Source: Verrucomicrobiia bacterium (GTDB lineage Bacteria > Verrucomicrobiota > Verrucomicrobiia > Limisphaerales > DASXHY01). From it: a DNA stretch of 64,000 bases. Below the pieces are notes generated by a model, which saw only the letters and a program-made list of their open reading frames with translations, had not been told where the DNA came from and searched no databases. Shown piece by piece: positions 9,868 through 18,244 of the stretch; the stretch's first letter is position 1, and each line of letters opens with the position of its first letter. The position numbers and the translations under genes were made by a program. The stretch is taken from contig DASPIL010000031.1 in NCBI GenBank assembly GCA_035629175.1, positions 1 through 64,000 of the forward strand, in the 5' to 3' direction.

Positions 9868-10908
9868 ATGAGCGAACCTGCCTCGATTCTCCGCCCCGAA
9901 GAACTCAAACCCGCTTCCGACCTCACCCGCAAAACCCTCGAACAACTGGACCGCATTCTTCTCGGCCGAAAGGAACTGCATCGGCTGGTCCTGATTGGCA
10001 TTCTCAGCCGCGGCCATGTCTTGTTTGAAGGCCTGCCCGGGCTGGGCAAAACCGCTCTCGTGCGGACCGTGGGACAGATTCTCAGGCTCGATTTCAAACG
10101 CATCCAATTCACTCCGGACCTAATGCCTGGCGACATCCTGGGAACGCACATCCTGCAGCAGACCCAGTCGGGAAATCGCGAAATGCAGTTTCAGCCGGGG
10201 CCCATCTTTACGAACATCCTGCTGGCGGACGAAATCAATCGCGCTTCGCCCAAGACCCAGTCGGCATTGCTGGAGGTGATGCAGGAACATTCGGTGACGT
10301 TGCTGGGGCAGACCCGCGCCATGCCCGAGCCGTTCTTTGTTTTGGCGAGCCAAAACCCAATTGAACTGGAAGGAACCTATCCCTTGCCCGAGGCGCAGTT
10401 GGATCGCTTCCTCTTTCGCCTGCTCTTCGACAGTGTCGACGCCGGCACGCTCGACCAGATCATTTCGGAACGACGCCGTGGCGAATTACCTGCGGCGACC
10501 TGGCAGATGGAACGTGGCGAACTGGAAAGCCTGTTTCAGATCATGGGGCGGATCTACCTGCCGCGCGCTGTTTCCCGGTTCATTGCGCGGCTCGTGACCG
10601 CGACGCACCCCGGCAACAGCGATGCATCCGAGCCTGTAAAGCGGTACGTTTCCTACGGGGCATCACCCCGCGCGGCGATTGCCATAGCGGAGGCTGCGCG
10701 CGGGCACGCGTTGCTGGCGGGGCGCGCGACGGTTGGATTCGAGGATGTAAAAGCGGTTGCGGAACCTGTTTTGAATCATCGCCTGATTCTCAATTACCAG
10801 GCGCGGTTTGATCGCATGACTCCGTCGCGGCTCGTGCGTGAACTGTTGACGGGCATGGACGAGACAGACTTGAACTTGCCGGCGGACGTTCAGTTGCAGC
10901 CGGCATGA
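9868..10908 (+). CDS. MoxR-family AAA+ ATPase
   Basis: MoxR ATPases are chaperone-like AAA+ proteins that usually act with VWA-domain partners encoded nearby. The 346-residue product shows Walker A GLPGLGKT (residues 55-62), Walker B ILLADE (117-122) followed by INRASPKTQSALLEVMQE, and sensor 1 ASQNPIELEGTYPLPEAQLDRF, all characteristic of MoxR. The C-terminal lid domain includes YGASPRAAIAIAEAA. It is followed in the same operon by DUF58 and VWA genes, the classic MoxR context. Its stop overlaps the next start by 4 bases (ATGA at 10905). Confidence 0.95.
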   Translation: MSEPASILRPEELKPASDLTRKTLEQLDRILLGRKELHRLVLIGILSRGHVLFEGLPGLGKTALVRTVGQILRLDFKRIQFTPDLMPGDILGTHILQQTQSGNREMQFQPGPIFTNILLADEINRASPKTQSALLEVMQEHSVTLLGQTRAMPEPFFVLASQNPIELEGTYPLPEAQLDRFLFRLLFDSVDAGTLDQIISERRRGELPAATWQMERGELESLFQIMGRIYLPRAVSRFIARLVTATHPGNSDASEPVKRYVSYGASPRAAIAIAEAARGHALLAGRATVGFEDVKAVAEPVLNHRLILNYQARFDRMTPSRLVRELLTGMDETDLNLPADVQLQPA

Positions 10909-13118
10909 AAACTTCGACTCTGTTGCTGCTGCTGGCGGTGATGTTCGGCGCGGCGACGGACATGCGCGCTGCCGAGCATTTCGGATCCATAGGCGTGTCG
11001 TCGCAAAGCCTGGTGGGAGGCGAAACGTACCATGGTTACCGGGAATATCGCTTTCTGCTCGAGAACACATCACAGAAGGAGACGCACGAAGTCACACTTG
11101 TTTTTCCCGACCGCTCCTTCGACTACGGCCATTCCGTCAGGCGGATTTCCCGCCGGGTGCGACTCGCGCCGGGAGCACGCGTGACCGTTCCGATCTGGCA
11201 GCCCCCCTTGCGGCAGGCGGGAAACGGAATGGCGCGCATCATCGTTGACGGCCAGCCCGAGGGGGTTATCAACATGCCAGGCAACCTGCATATGAACCAC
11301 GCAAGTTCGCACGCGAGCGGCACGATCGCTCCCGGCACAGTGCTGGTCAGCCGTTCATTGAATTTCGATGATTTGTCGCGTTCCCTCGGCGGTGATCGGC
11401 AGGCTTATTCTGCGGCGGCGCTCACCGGCCCGCCGGATTCCCGCAGCGCTCGCGGGGTGACTCCGACTGCGTGGACACCCGATCCCAGCGCCCCGGGTCC
11501 GCACTGGTTTGAAGCCGACTTCAATACGAGCATCATTGCAGACCGCTTGCTAATCTTCGACACCATGGGCGGGTCGTATGACTGCACGATCACACTGAAG
11601 GCTGCGTCAGGAACCAACCTTGCGGTCATACCCGTCACTGCATCTTCGCATGGACCTCCACCTCCCGGCGCGCCTCGGACGTTTTCATTTCCACGAACAA
11701 CCGAACCCGTGTCGAGCGTTCACGTGAACTTCGGAATGGTTTACGCGGGCATGATCAACATGGATGCCGTTCAATTGGACGGCGCGGGCCGATCGGTGTG
11801 GGCCGACGTCGCGCGCGTGAGCAGCGCGTTGACAGGGCCTTTCGCGGGCCGTGCCGGGATGGTGAGCGGACATCAGGCATTGCGATCGGAGGTGCCGATC
11901 CAGGAATGGAGCGATGCCTGGCTTTCCTACACGCCGTTCGACGCGGTGGCGATCCATGGCAGGGATTGGCAGATGCTCCTGCCGGGCGCGCAGGCGGCGC
12001 TTCAACGCTACGTCGAATGTGGTGGCACCCTCATGATTTTTGGAAACGTAAACCTCGCGGGCACATGGAATCACGTTCCGAAGACCTCGAGCGAAAACGG
12101 CGCGGCGCTGTTTCCCGCATTTGGCCGTTGCGTTCTGTTTGCGTCCGAGCACATCAGTGATTTCCCGCCGGGAGCGCGGGGTCTGATCACGGAGGCGGTA
12201 CAGACAGGCGGGAGAACGTGGCGAAGCACCATGGACGAGGAAAGCGCCAACGCCACCTTTCCAGTGGTGGAGAACGTCAAGATCCCCGTCCGGGAAATCG
12301 TCGTCATCATGCTCGCCTTTGTGATCACGATCGGTCCGCTGAACATTGTTTATCTGTCGCGAAAGAAGCGGCGTGTCTGGCTGCTGTGGACAATCCCCGC
12401 GATCTCGTTTGTAACGACGCTCGGCGTGTTCGGCTACAGTGTTATTCGCGAAGGATTCACGCCGGACATTCGCATGGAATCGATCACCTGCCTCGACCAG
12501 CAGAATCATCGCGCCATCACATTGGGAATGGTCGCCTATTATTGTCCGCTCACACCCGGCGGCGGGCTGCGTTTCGATTCGGAGACTGAAGTCACCCCGC
12601 AGGTCAGCCACGACAGCAACCGCGGGAACGCGCGGGAGCTGGATTGGACCCAAGGGCAGCACCTGGAACGCGGATGGGTGACTGCGCGGGTTCCTGCACA
12701 TTTCCAGTTGCGAAAACCGGAAACCCGGCGCGAGCGGATTCAAGTCGAGGGAACGACCTTGATGAATGGCCTGGGCGTGCCGATTCGCGAACTGTGGTTC
12801 GCGGACGCCTCCGGGAAACTCTTCGCCGTTACAAACATTCCCGCAGGGGCGAAGGCCGCGCTGCAACCTGCGGAGGGCCCGGGCGTGCGCGCTGGAGGTT
12901 TTAGCACGATCTCCGTTTTGGCCGAGCGTTTCGCGTTCCGGCCTCTCGACGCAATTGATCCTGCCCTCGCGCTGCAGATTCTGCAGCCGAATACCTACAT
13001 CGCGCGCCTCAATTCCAATCCGTTTCTTGAGCCGGGTCTGTCGTCTGCGTCGAAAAACGGGCGCAAGAAGGAAAGCGCTCTCGTGTATGGCATCCTTGAA
13101 ACCTCTCCCGCGCCATGA
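10905..13118 (+). CDS. Exported membrane-anchored protein of unknown function
   Basis: The 737-residue product has a signal peptide (MKTSTLLLLLAVMFGAATDM, cleavage near RAAE), a large periplasmic region of beta-sandwich type with SYTPFDAVAIHGRDWQ and a GGTLMIFGN segment around residue 370, and two membrane helices at about 464-485 and 492-511. A second extracytoplasmic domain follows. The middle region resembles the degenerate glutamine-amidotransferase-like fold found in large BatA-type proteins, but this is an inference. It overlaps both neighbours by 4 bases, so it is very likely translationally coupled to the MoxR and ABC genes. Confidence 0.8.
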   Translation: MKTSTLLLLLAVMFGAATDMRAAEHFGSIGVSSQSLVGGETYHGYREYRFLLENTSQKETHEVTLVFPDRSFDYGHSVRRISRRVRLAPGARVTVPIWQPPLRQAGNGMARIIVDGQPEGVINMPGNLHMNHASSHASGTIAPGTVLVSRSLNFDDLSRSLGGDRQAYSAAALTGPPDSRSARGVTPTAWTPDPSAPGPHWFEADFNTSIIADRLLIFDTMGGSYDCTITLKAASGTNLAVIPVTASSHGPPPPGAPRTFSFPRTTEPVSSVHVNFGMVYAGMINMDAVQLDGAGRSVWADVARVSSALTGPFAGRAGMVSGHQALRSEVPIQEWSDAWLSYTPFDAVAIHGRDWQMLLPGAQAALQRYVECGGTLMIFGNVNLAGTWNHVPKTSSENGAALFPAFGRCVLFASEHISDFPPGARGLITEAVQTGGRTWRSTMDEESANATFPVVENVKIPVREIVVIMLAFVITIGPLNIVYLSRKKRRVWLLWTIPAISFVTTLGVFGYSVIREGFTPDIRMESITCLDQQNHRAITLGMVAYYCPLTPGGGLRFDSETEVTPQVSHDSNRGNARELDWTQGQHLERGWVTARVPAHFQLRKPETRRERIQVEGTTLMNGLGVPIRELWFADASGKLFAVTNIPAGAKAALQPAEGPGVRAGGFSTISVLAERFAFRPLDAIDPALALQILQPNTYIARLNSNPFLEPGLSSASKNGRKKESALVYGILETSPAP

Positions 13119-14050
13119 AAGTTCAGGTTAAAAACCTCCGCAAGGAATTCGGCAACACCGTGGCCGTGGACAACATTTCGTTCTCATTCGATTCCGGCCA
13201 TGTGTTTGGATTTGTGGGACCGAACGGCGCGGGCAAGACGACGACGATGCGGATTATTTCCACGATCGAGGAACCGACGGATGGCGACGTTCTTCTGAAT
13301 GGGATTTCCGTGCGGGAACAGCCCGAGCTGGCGCGCAAGGCCGTTGGCTATGTGCCTGACAGCCTGCCTGCGCATGCGGATATCACGGTGCATGAATACC
13401 TGGATTTTTATGCGCGCGCCTACGGATTGCGGGGACGCAAGCGAACCCAGGCTGTGGACGCCATTGAAGAATTCACGAACGTGGGAGGCATTCGGGACAA
13501 GCACCTCAAGGCGTTGTCGAAAGGAATGAAGCAACGCGTCAGCCTTGGCCGCGCGCTGGTTTATGACCCGGACGTGTTGATCCTGGACGAGCCTGCGGCA
13601 GGACTCGATCCTCGCGCGCGCGTGGAATTGCGTGAATTGCTCGGCCTGCTTGCGGAGCGCAAGAAGGCGATCCTGATCAGCTCACACATCCTGACTGAGC
13701 TCACGGAGATTTGTAACGGTGTCGTGATTATTGAACGCGGCAAGTTGCTGGAGACGGGAACGATCGAAGAAGTGCTGCGCAAAAGCGCGCCGCGGCGGAC
13801 GGTGGCCATTCGCACCCTGGAGTTGAATCAGACGCCAGCCCTGTTGAAGGCGCTGCTCGAGACGCCTTCGGTGGAGAATCCGCGCGCAGTGGGCAACGAA
13901 GTTCATTTCGAACTCGGCGCAGAGGAGGCAGCCGCGTGTGAAATTCTCGCCCAACTGATTGCCCGCGGAATGCGCATTGTGGAGTTCCGCCAAACGAAGG
14001 CCGATCTCGAGGATATTTTCATGAACGTCACAAAGGGAGGCGTGCAGTGA
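13115..14050 (+). CDS. ABC transporter ATP-binding protein
   Basis: The 311-residue product is an ABC-2 type ATPase: Walker A GPNGAGKTT (35-43), signature LSKGMKQR (134-141), Walker B VLILDEP (154-160) and the switch histidine in ISSHI. The C-terminal extension (about 220-311) resembles that of the NatA/CcmA/GldA group. The following gene encodes its permease, joined by a GTGA overlap at 14047. Substrate unknown; placement within a MoxR/VWA operon suggests a role in assembling or exporting the same envelope system. Confidence 0.93.
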   Translation: MKVQVKNLRKEFGNTVAVDNISFSFDSGHVFGFVGPNGAGKTTTMRIISTIEEPTDGDVLLNGISVREQPELARKAVGYVPDSLPAHADITVHEYLDFYARAYGLRGRKRTQAVDAIEEFTNVGGIRDKHLKALSKGMKQRVSLGRALVYDPDVLILDEPAAGLDPRARVELRELLGLLAERKKAILISSHILTELTEICNGVVIIERGKLLETGTIEEVLRKSAPRRTVAIRTLELNQTPALLKALLETPSVENPRAVGNEVHFELGAEEAAACEILAQLIARGMRIVEFRQTKADLEDIFMNVTKGGVQ

Positions 14051-15624
14051 CGAACGTTCCGGGAAGAATCAGGGAACATTTCTCAAACTGGCGGCAGTGG
14101 GAATTGAATCCCGTGGTCGTGAAGGAACTGCGCCAGGCGGTGCGAAGCTGGGCGGTGACGGGCATGCTGCTCCTGTTCCTTGCCGTGCTGTTCTGTACCG
14201 CGCTCGGGCTGCTGATCACTCAGACCGTGCAGTTCCATGTCGATCAACGCGTGGGAGCGAGCATATTTCAGGTGTTCACGGGAATCCTCACGGGAGCAAG
14301 CCTGCTGTTCATTCCGTTGTATGTGGGCGTCAGGCTGGCTGCGGAAAGGCAGGATGCCAACCTGGACCTGCTCTACATCACCACGCTCACACCCGCGCGC
14401 ATCATCCGTGGAAAATTCCTGTGCGGCGCCTACATGACTGTTCTGTTCTTCAGTGCGTGCATGCCCTTCATGGCTTTCACCAACCTGCTGCGCGGCGTCG
14501 ATCTGCCAACCGTGGCGTTCATCCTGGTTTGTCTTTTCGCAGTGGTCTGCATCGCCGTGCAAATCGCCATTTTCGTGGCGTGCCTGCCAATCAGCCGATT
14601 GTTCAAGGTGCTCCTCGCGCTGTTCGGCATCGGCTGGATCATGCCCGCCATCGCATGGCTCACGTTTGTTTTTTACAGCATGATGCAATCCGGCGTCGGG
14701 TCGCTGATGGGCACCTCCAATTTCTGGAATGGCTTCTTCCTCTTCTTCAGCCTCGCGCTCGCGGGAACCATCCTGCTGTACCTGTTGTCGGTGGCGCTCA
14801 TCTCCCCTCCGTCGGCCAACCGCGCCTTCGCGTTGCGAGGCTATCTGACGTGCGCCTGGTTGATCGGCTGCCTGGTTGCATTGTATTGGGTGTTCAAGAT
14901 TCGAACCGCGCAGGTGATCCTCGTGTGGGGACTGATAAGCCTCTCGCTTCTGGCGCTCGCGATGGTGGTCGTGGTCAGCAATCACGATGCCCTGAGCCTG
15001 CGGGTTCGGCGTGACATTCCCGCAAACCCATTCAAGCGCGCCACAGCGCTCCTCTTCTTCAACGGAGCCGCGGGCGGGATCATTTGGATCAGCCTGCTGT
15101 CATTCATCACCGTCGGGGTCATGCTCATCGTGCTGCACGGAGCGACGGACCGCACACCCGCGTTCCAGACAATGTCCACAGATGACCTCGACGAATTCAC
15201 TGTCTCCATCATCCCCACCGTTCTTTATGCGCTGGCCTATGCGTTGACCGGGTTATTCCTGCAACGCCGTTTCATGCCGCGGCGTTCGCCCAAGCTCGCG
15301 GGCATCTTCACGGTATTGATCCCTGCGGTCCTGGCCCTCGCACCCAACATTGCGCTGTTCTTTGCGAATCGGCTCTCGTTTCGGGCGATGGAAGCAACGC
15401 AATTTGGCAACGTGTTCAATATCTACATGGTCCATAACTGGCCCCAGCGAACCGCTCATCTGATCTGCGCCGCAATCTGGATTATTATCGCTGTGCTGCT
15501 GAACGCGCGCTGGTTTGCGAACCAAATCAAAGCGTTTCGTCCGCTCGAAAAATGGACGCCTGCGCCGCCGCCGCTTCCTGGCAACATTCCGCCGGTGATG
15601 CAAACGGGCGAGGGCGTTTCCTGA
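14047..15624 (+). CDS. ABC-2 type transporter permease
   Basis: The 525-residue product starts with GTG in a GTGA overlap with the ATPase gene. After a short cytoplasmic N-terminus with WELNPVVVKELRQAVRSW (the NPVxxKELRQ motif of ABC-2 permeases) it has about twelve hydrophobic helices, for example MLLLFLAVLFCTALGLLI and TVAFILVCLFAVVCIAVQIA. The motif RPLEKW and a Pro-rich end close the protein. It is the membrane partner of the preceding ATPase; the double-length permease probably represents two fused six-helix units, though this is inferred from length alone. Confidence 0.9.
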   Translation: MTNVPGRIREHFSNWRQWELNPVVVKELRQAVRSWAVTGMLLLFLAVLFCTALGLLITQTVQFHVDQRVGASIFQVFTGILTGASLLFIPLYVGVRLAAERQDANLDLLYITTLTPARIIRGKFLCGAYMTVLFFSACMPFMAFTNLLRGVDLPTVAFILVCLFAVVCIAVQIAIFVACLPISRLFKVLLALFGIGWIMPAIAWLTFVFYSMMQSGVGSLMGTSNFWNGFFLFFSLALAGTILLYLLSVALISPPSANRAFALRGYLTCAWLIGCLVALYWVFKIRTAQVILVWGLISLSLLALAMVVVVSNHDALSLRVRRDIPANPFKRATALLFFNGAAGGIIWISLLSFITVGVMLIVLHGATDRTPAFQTMSTDDLDEFTVSIIPTVLYALAYALTGLFLQRRFMPRRSPKLAGIFTVLIPAVLALAPNIALFFANRLSFRAMEATQFGNVFNIYMVHNWPQRTAHLICAAIWIIIAVLLNARWFANQIKAFRPLEKWTPAPPPLPGNIPPVMQTGEGVS

Positions 15625-15638
15625 CGCGACTTTCCCGA

Positions 15639-16505
15639 ATGGAACCCGCGCTTTCAGATGCCCTGCAACAAGGCGAGCAACTCGGCTCGCGTTACGCGCT
15701 GCAGATCCCACAGGTCGCTGCCTCGGGCCATATCGGATCGCGGCTCGGGCGCCGCGCGGGGAGTTCCATCGATTTCCAGGACTACCGTGAATACCAGCCC
15801 GGCGATGACCTGAGGTTCATTGATTGGGGCATGTACGCGCGGACGGACCGCGTGAGCGTGAAATTGTATCGCGAGGAAGTGACACCGCATCTCGACCTGA
15901 TCGTTGACGGCTCGCGCTCTATGAACCTTGAAGAGTCGGCCAAGGCGGGAGCGACCGCGAAACTTGCCGCATTGCTCGCGACCGCGGCGGCGAATGCCCA
16001 CTGCTCGCGTGCGGTGTGGCTTTCGGCCGAGGGATTCCAGCGCATCGCCAATGATGTTCATCCGCCCTCGGCGTGGAGCGGGTTTGATCTGGCGAGCTCG
16101 CGAACACCTGACGAGGCATTCGAGATTTTAGCGCCCAAGCTGCGACGCGTGGGAATTCGCGTGCTGCTAAGCGACCTCCTTTGGCCCGGCAATCCCGTGA
16201 GCACCATCCGCCGCTTTCGGGAAGGAGCCGCGGCGCTGTTCGTTGTTCAGTTGCTGGCAGCCGAGGATTTGAACCCGCCGGAAAATGGCAGCATCCGCCT
16301 CGTCGACAGCGAAACGGGTGAGGTGGCGGAATTGTTCGTCGACGCCAGCGTGAAGAAGCAATACCGCGAGAACCTCGCGACGCTGCAGCAGTCGTGGGCC
16401 GATGCCTGCCGCCAGTCCGGCGCCCAACTCACGACCTTGATCGCCGAAAAAGTGGATGATTCGCTCGGCGAGCTTGAAGCAATGGAACTGCTGATGCCTG
16501 GATGA
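15639..16505 (+). CDS. DUF58 domain protein (VWA-like partner of MoxR)
   Basis: The 288-residue product contains the DUF58 signature YREYQPGDDLRFIDW at about residues 48-62 and a VWA-like strand DLIVDGSRSM around residue 90. DUF58 proteins are habitual neighbours of MoxR ATPases and are thought to be their clients. The ATG at 15639 follows the permease stop by 14 bases; the frame is open further upstream, but that part is antisense to nothing real and overlaps the permease. No membrane segments are seen. It overlaps the next gene by 4 bases (ATGA at 16502). Confidence 0.92.
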   Translation: MEPALSDALQQGEQLGSRYALQIPQVAASGHIGSRLGRRAGSSIDFQDYREYQPGDDLRFIDWGMYARTDRVSVKLYREEVTPHLDLIVDGSRSMNLEESAKAGATAKLAALLATAAANAHCSRAVWLSAEGFQRIANDVHPPSAWSGFDLASSRTPDEAFEILAPKLRRVGIRVLLSDLLWPGNPVSTIRRFREGAAALFVVQLLAAEDLNPPENGSIRLVDSETGEVAELFVDASVKKQYRENLATLQQSWADACRQSGAQLTTLIAEKVDDSLGELEAMELLMPG

Positions 16506-18244
16506 TCACGTATCCCCTTGCATTGCTCGCACTCGCGTCGCTTCCCGCGCTGGCGGCGATTTACTTCCTGCGGAATCGTTTTCGCCGCCGCCAGGTCTCT
16601 TCGCTGATGCTCTGGCGTTTTCGGGTTCAGTCGAAGGAGGGCGGGGCGCGGGTTCAGAAGCTTCAGCTTCCCCTGATATTTTTCCTGGAGCTTCTCGCGT
16701 TGCTAATGCTTGTGACTGCGGCGGCTGGACCGCATTGGAAGCTCGCGAAGGCCACGCGGCCTTTGATTGTCGTTCTCGACGATTCATTTTCGATGCGTGC
16801 GAAATCCGATGGCGCAACCAGTGCCGATCGCGCCCGTGCTGCGCTGCTGCGGTTGTATCGATTCCAGGCGCCGCCGTCCACGCGCGTCATCCTGGCGGGA
16901 GCCCAGCCGCAGTTGCTGGGCGGCAGCGCACGCACTGCTGCCGAAGTGGAAGCCTTGCTCGCGGGCTGGAGGTGCCTTGCGCCGCATGCCGCGCTCGATT
17001 CTGCGGTGACGCTCGCTGGAGAGGTTGGGCGTGGCGAAGCAAACATTCTGGTCCTTAGCGACCACGCTCCTGCTGACGAGAAGATTGTGAACCCGCGGTT
17101 GCAGTGGCGCAGCTTTGGGCGGCCGATCAACAACGTCGCGATCGTTAATGCGTCACGCACCGCCCATGGTGACGAGGATCGCTGCCTCCTTGAAGTTGCG
17201 AACTTCTCCAGCCAGCCGCACTCCAGCCGGATTTCCGTCCAATCCAGTTCCAACGCTGTCCAGCAAACAGTGCTTGAACTCGGGGCAGGGGAGCAGCAGC
17301 GGTTCGTGTTTAACCTGCCGAAATCCGGAGAAGTGCTGCAGGTGCGTCTTCCCGCCGATTCGGTCGAACTGGATGATCTGGTGGAATTGGTGCCGCCGCA
17401 ACGCAAGCGCGTTCGTGTCCGCGTTGCGCTCACCAACGAACCGCTGAATGAACTTGTGGAGCGAACTCTCGAGGCCACGGGCTTGCGCGCGGCGCTTGTT
17501 CAAAATCCCGAGCTCGTGATCCATCATTCCGATCATTCCCCGGGTTCAAACACGTGGAGCGTGCGCTGGAATATTCCCGCTGATGCGAAGGCGTTCACGG
17601 GCCCTTTTGTGATCGACAGCGCACATCCTCTTTCCGAGGGCGTCGCGCTGGCGGGCGTCGTATGGGCGGCCGGGGCCATCACGAACGCGGCGGATGAGGT
17701 TCCAGTCGTGATGGCGGGGAACGTGCCGTTGCTTTCGGCGCGCGAGGACCTGAGCGGACGCCGCTTCCTGACGCTCAACTTCCAGCCCGAGCTTTCGACG
17801 TTGCAACGTTCGCCCGATTGGCCGGTGTTGTGGTGGAACCTCCTCGACTGGCGAATCCGCCAAATGCCTGGCCTGGTGGAAAACAACGTCCGGCTCGGCT
17901 CCGATGTCGTGGTGCGAACGAGCGCTGATGCAGTCCTCGTTCGGAGTCCCGACGGAAGCGAGAAAACGTATCCGCACTTTCAGCAGCAACTCGCGGTGGA
18001 CGCGCCCATTCCCGGCGTTTACTCGGTCGTGTTCGGCAGCTCGACCAATTTGTTCGCCGTGAACACGCTGGCGCCCGAGGAATCGAATTTGCAAAAGGCG
18101 GCGGAGGGTGAGTGGGGCGCATGGAACGAGGACGTGACGCGGCGCCAGGAGCAGTCGCCGCTCGCGTGGATCTTTGCACTTTGCGCGCTCGCGGTTTTGT
18201 CGGTTCACCTGTGCATGCTGGCACTCGGGAAAGGCGCCGCGTGA
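16502..18244 (+). CDS. BatA-type membrane protein with VWA domain
   Basis: The 580-residue product has the double N-terminal membrane segment of BatA-like proteins (about residues 4-22 and 57-76), then a VWA domain with the metal-site motif DDSFSM at 93-98. A beta-rich region and a glutamine-amidotransferase-like region follow, and a last membrane helix (PLAWIFALCALAVLSVHLCM) ends the protein. The VWA part therefore faces the periplasm. In Bacteroidetes the Bat proteins were linked to aerotolerance, but the substrate here is not known. Joined to both neighbours by 4-base overlaps. Confidence 0.88.
   Translation: MITYPLALLALASLPALAAIYFLRNRFRRRQVSSLMLWRFRVQSKEGGARVQKLQLPLIFFLELLALLMLVTAAAGPHWKLAKATRPLIVVLDDSFSMRAKSDGATSADRARAALLRLYRFQAPPSTRVILAGAQPQLLGGSARTAAEVEALLAGWRCLAPHAALDSAVTLAGEVGRGEANILVLSDHAPADEKIVNPRLQWRSFGRPINNVAIVNASRTAHGDEDRCLLEVANFSSQPHSSRISVQSSSNAVQQTVLELGAGEQQRFVFNLPKSGEVLQVRLPADSVELDDLVELVPPQRKRVRVRVALTNEPLNELVERTLEATGLRAALVQNPELVIHHSDHSPGSNTWSVRWNIPADAKAFTGPFVIDSAHPLSEGVALAGVVWAAGAITNAADEVPVVMAGNVPLLSAREDLSGRRFLTLNFQPELSTLQRSPDWPVLWWNLLDWRIRQMPGLVENNVRLGSDVVVRTSADAVLVRSPDGSEKTYPHFQQQLAVDAPIPGVYSVVFGSSTNLFAVNTLAPEESNLQKAAEGEWGAWNEDVTRRQEQSPLAWIFALCALAVLSVHLCMLALGKGAA

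Noticed and set aside
14083-15014. Long frames opposite and inside the ABC permease gene (about 300 codons each)
   Set aside because: They are rich in Glu/Gln/His or Arg/Pro and mirror the hydrophobic codons of the permease, so they are shadows.
18112-18240. Upstream extension of the large VWA protein
   Set aside because: It overlaps the BatA-type gene in another frame; the GTG at 18241 matches the operon's 4-base overlap pattern.
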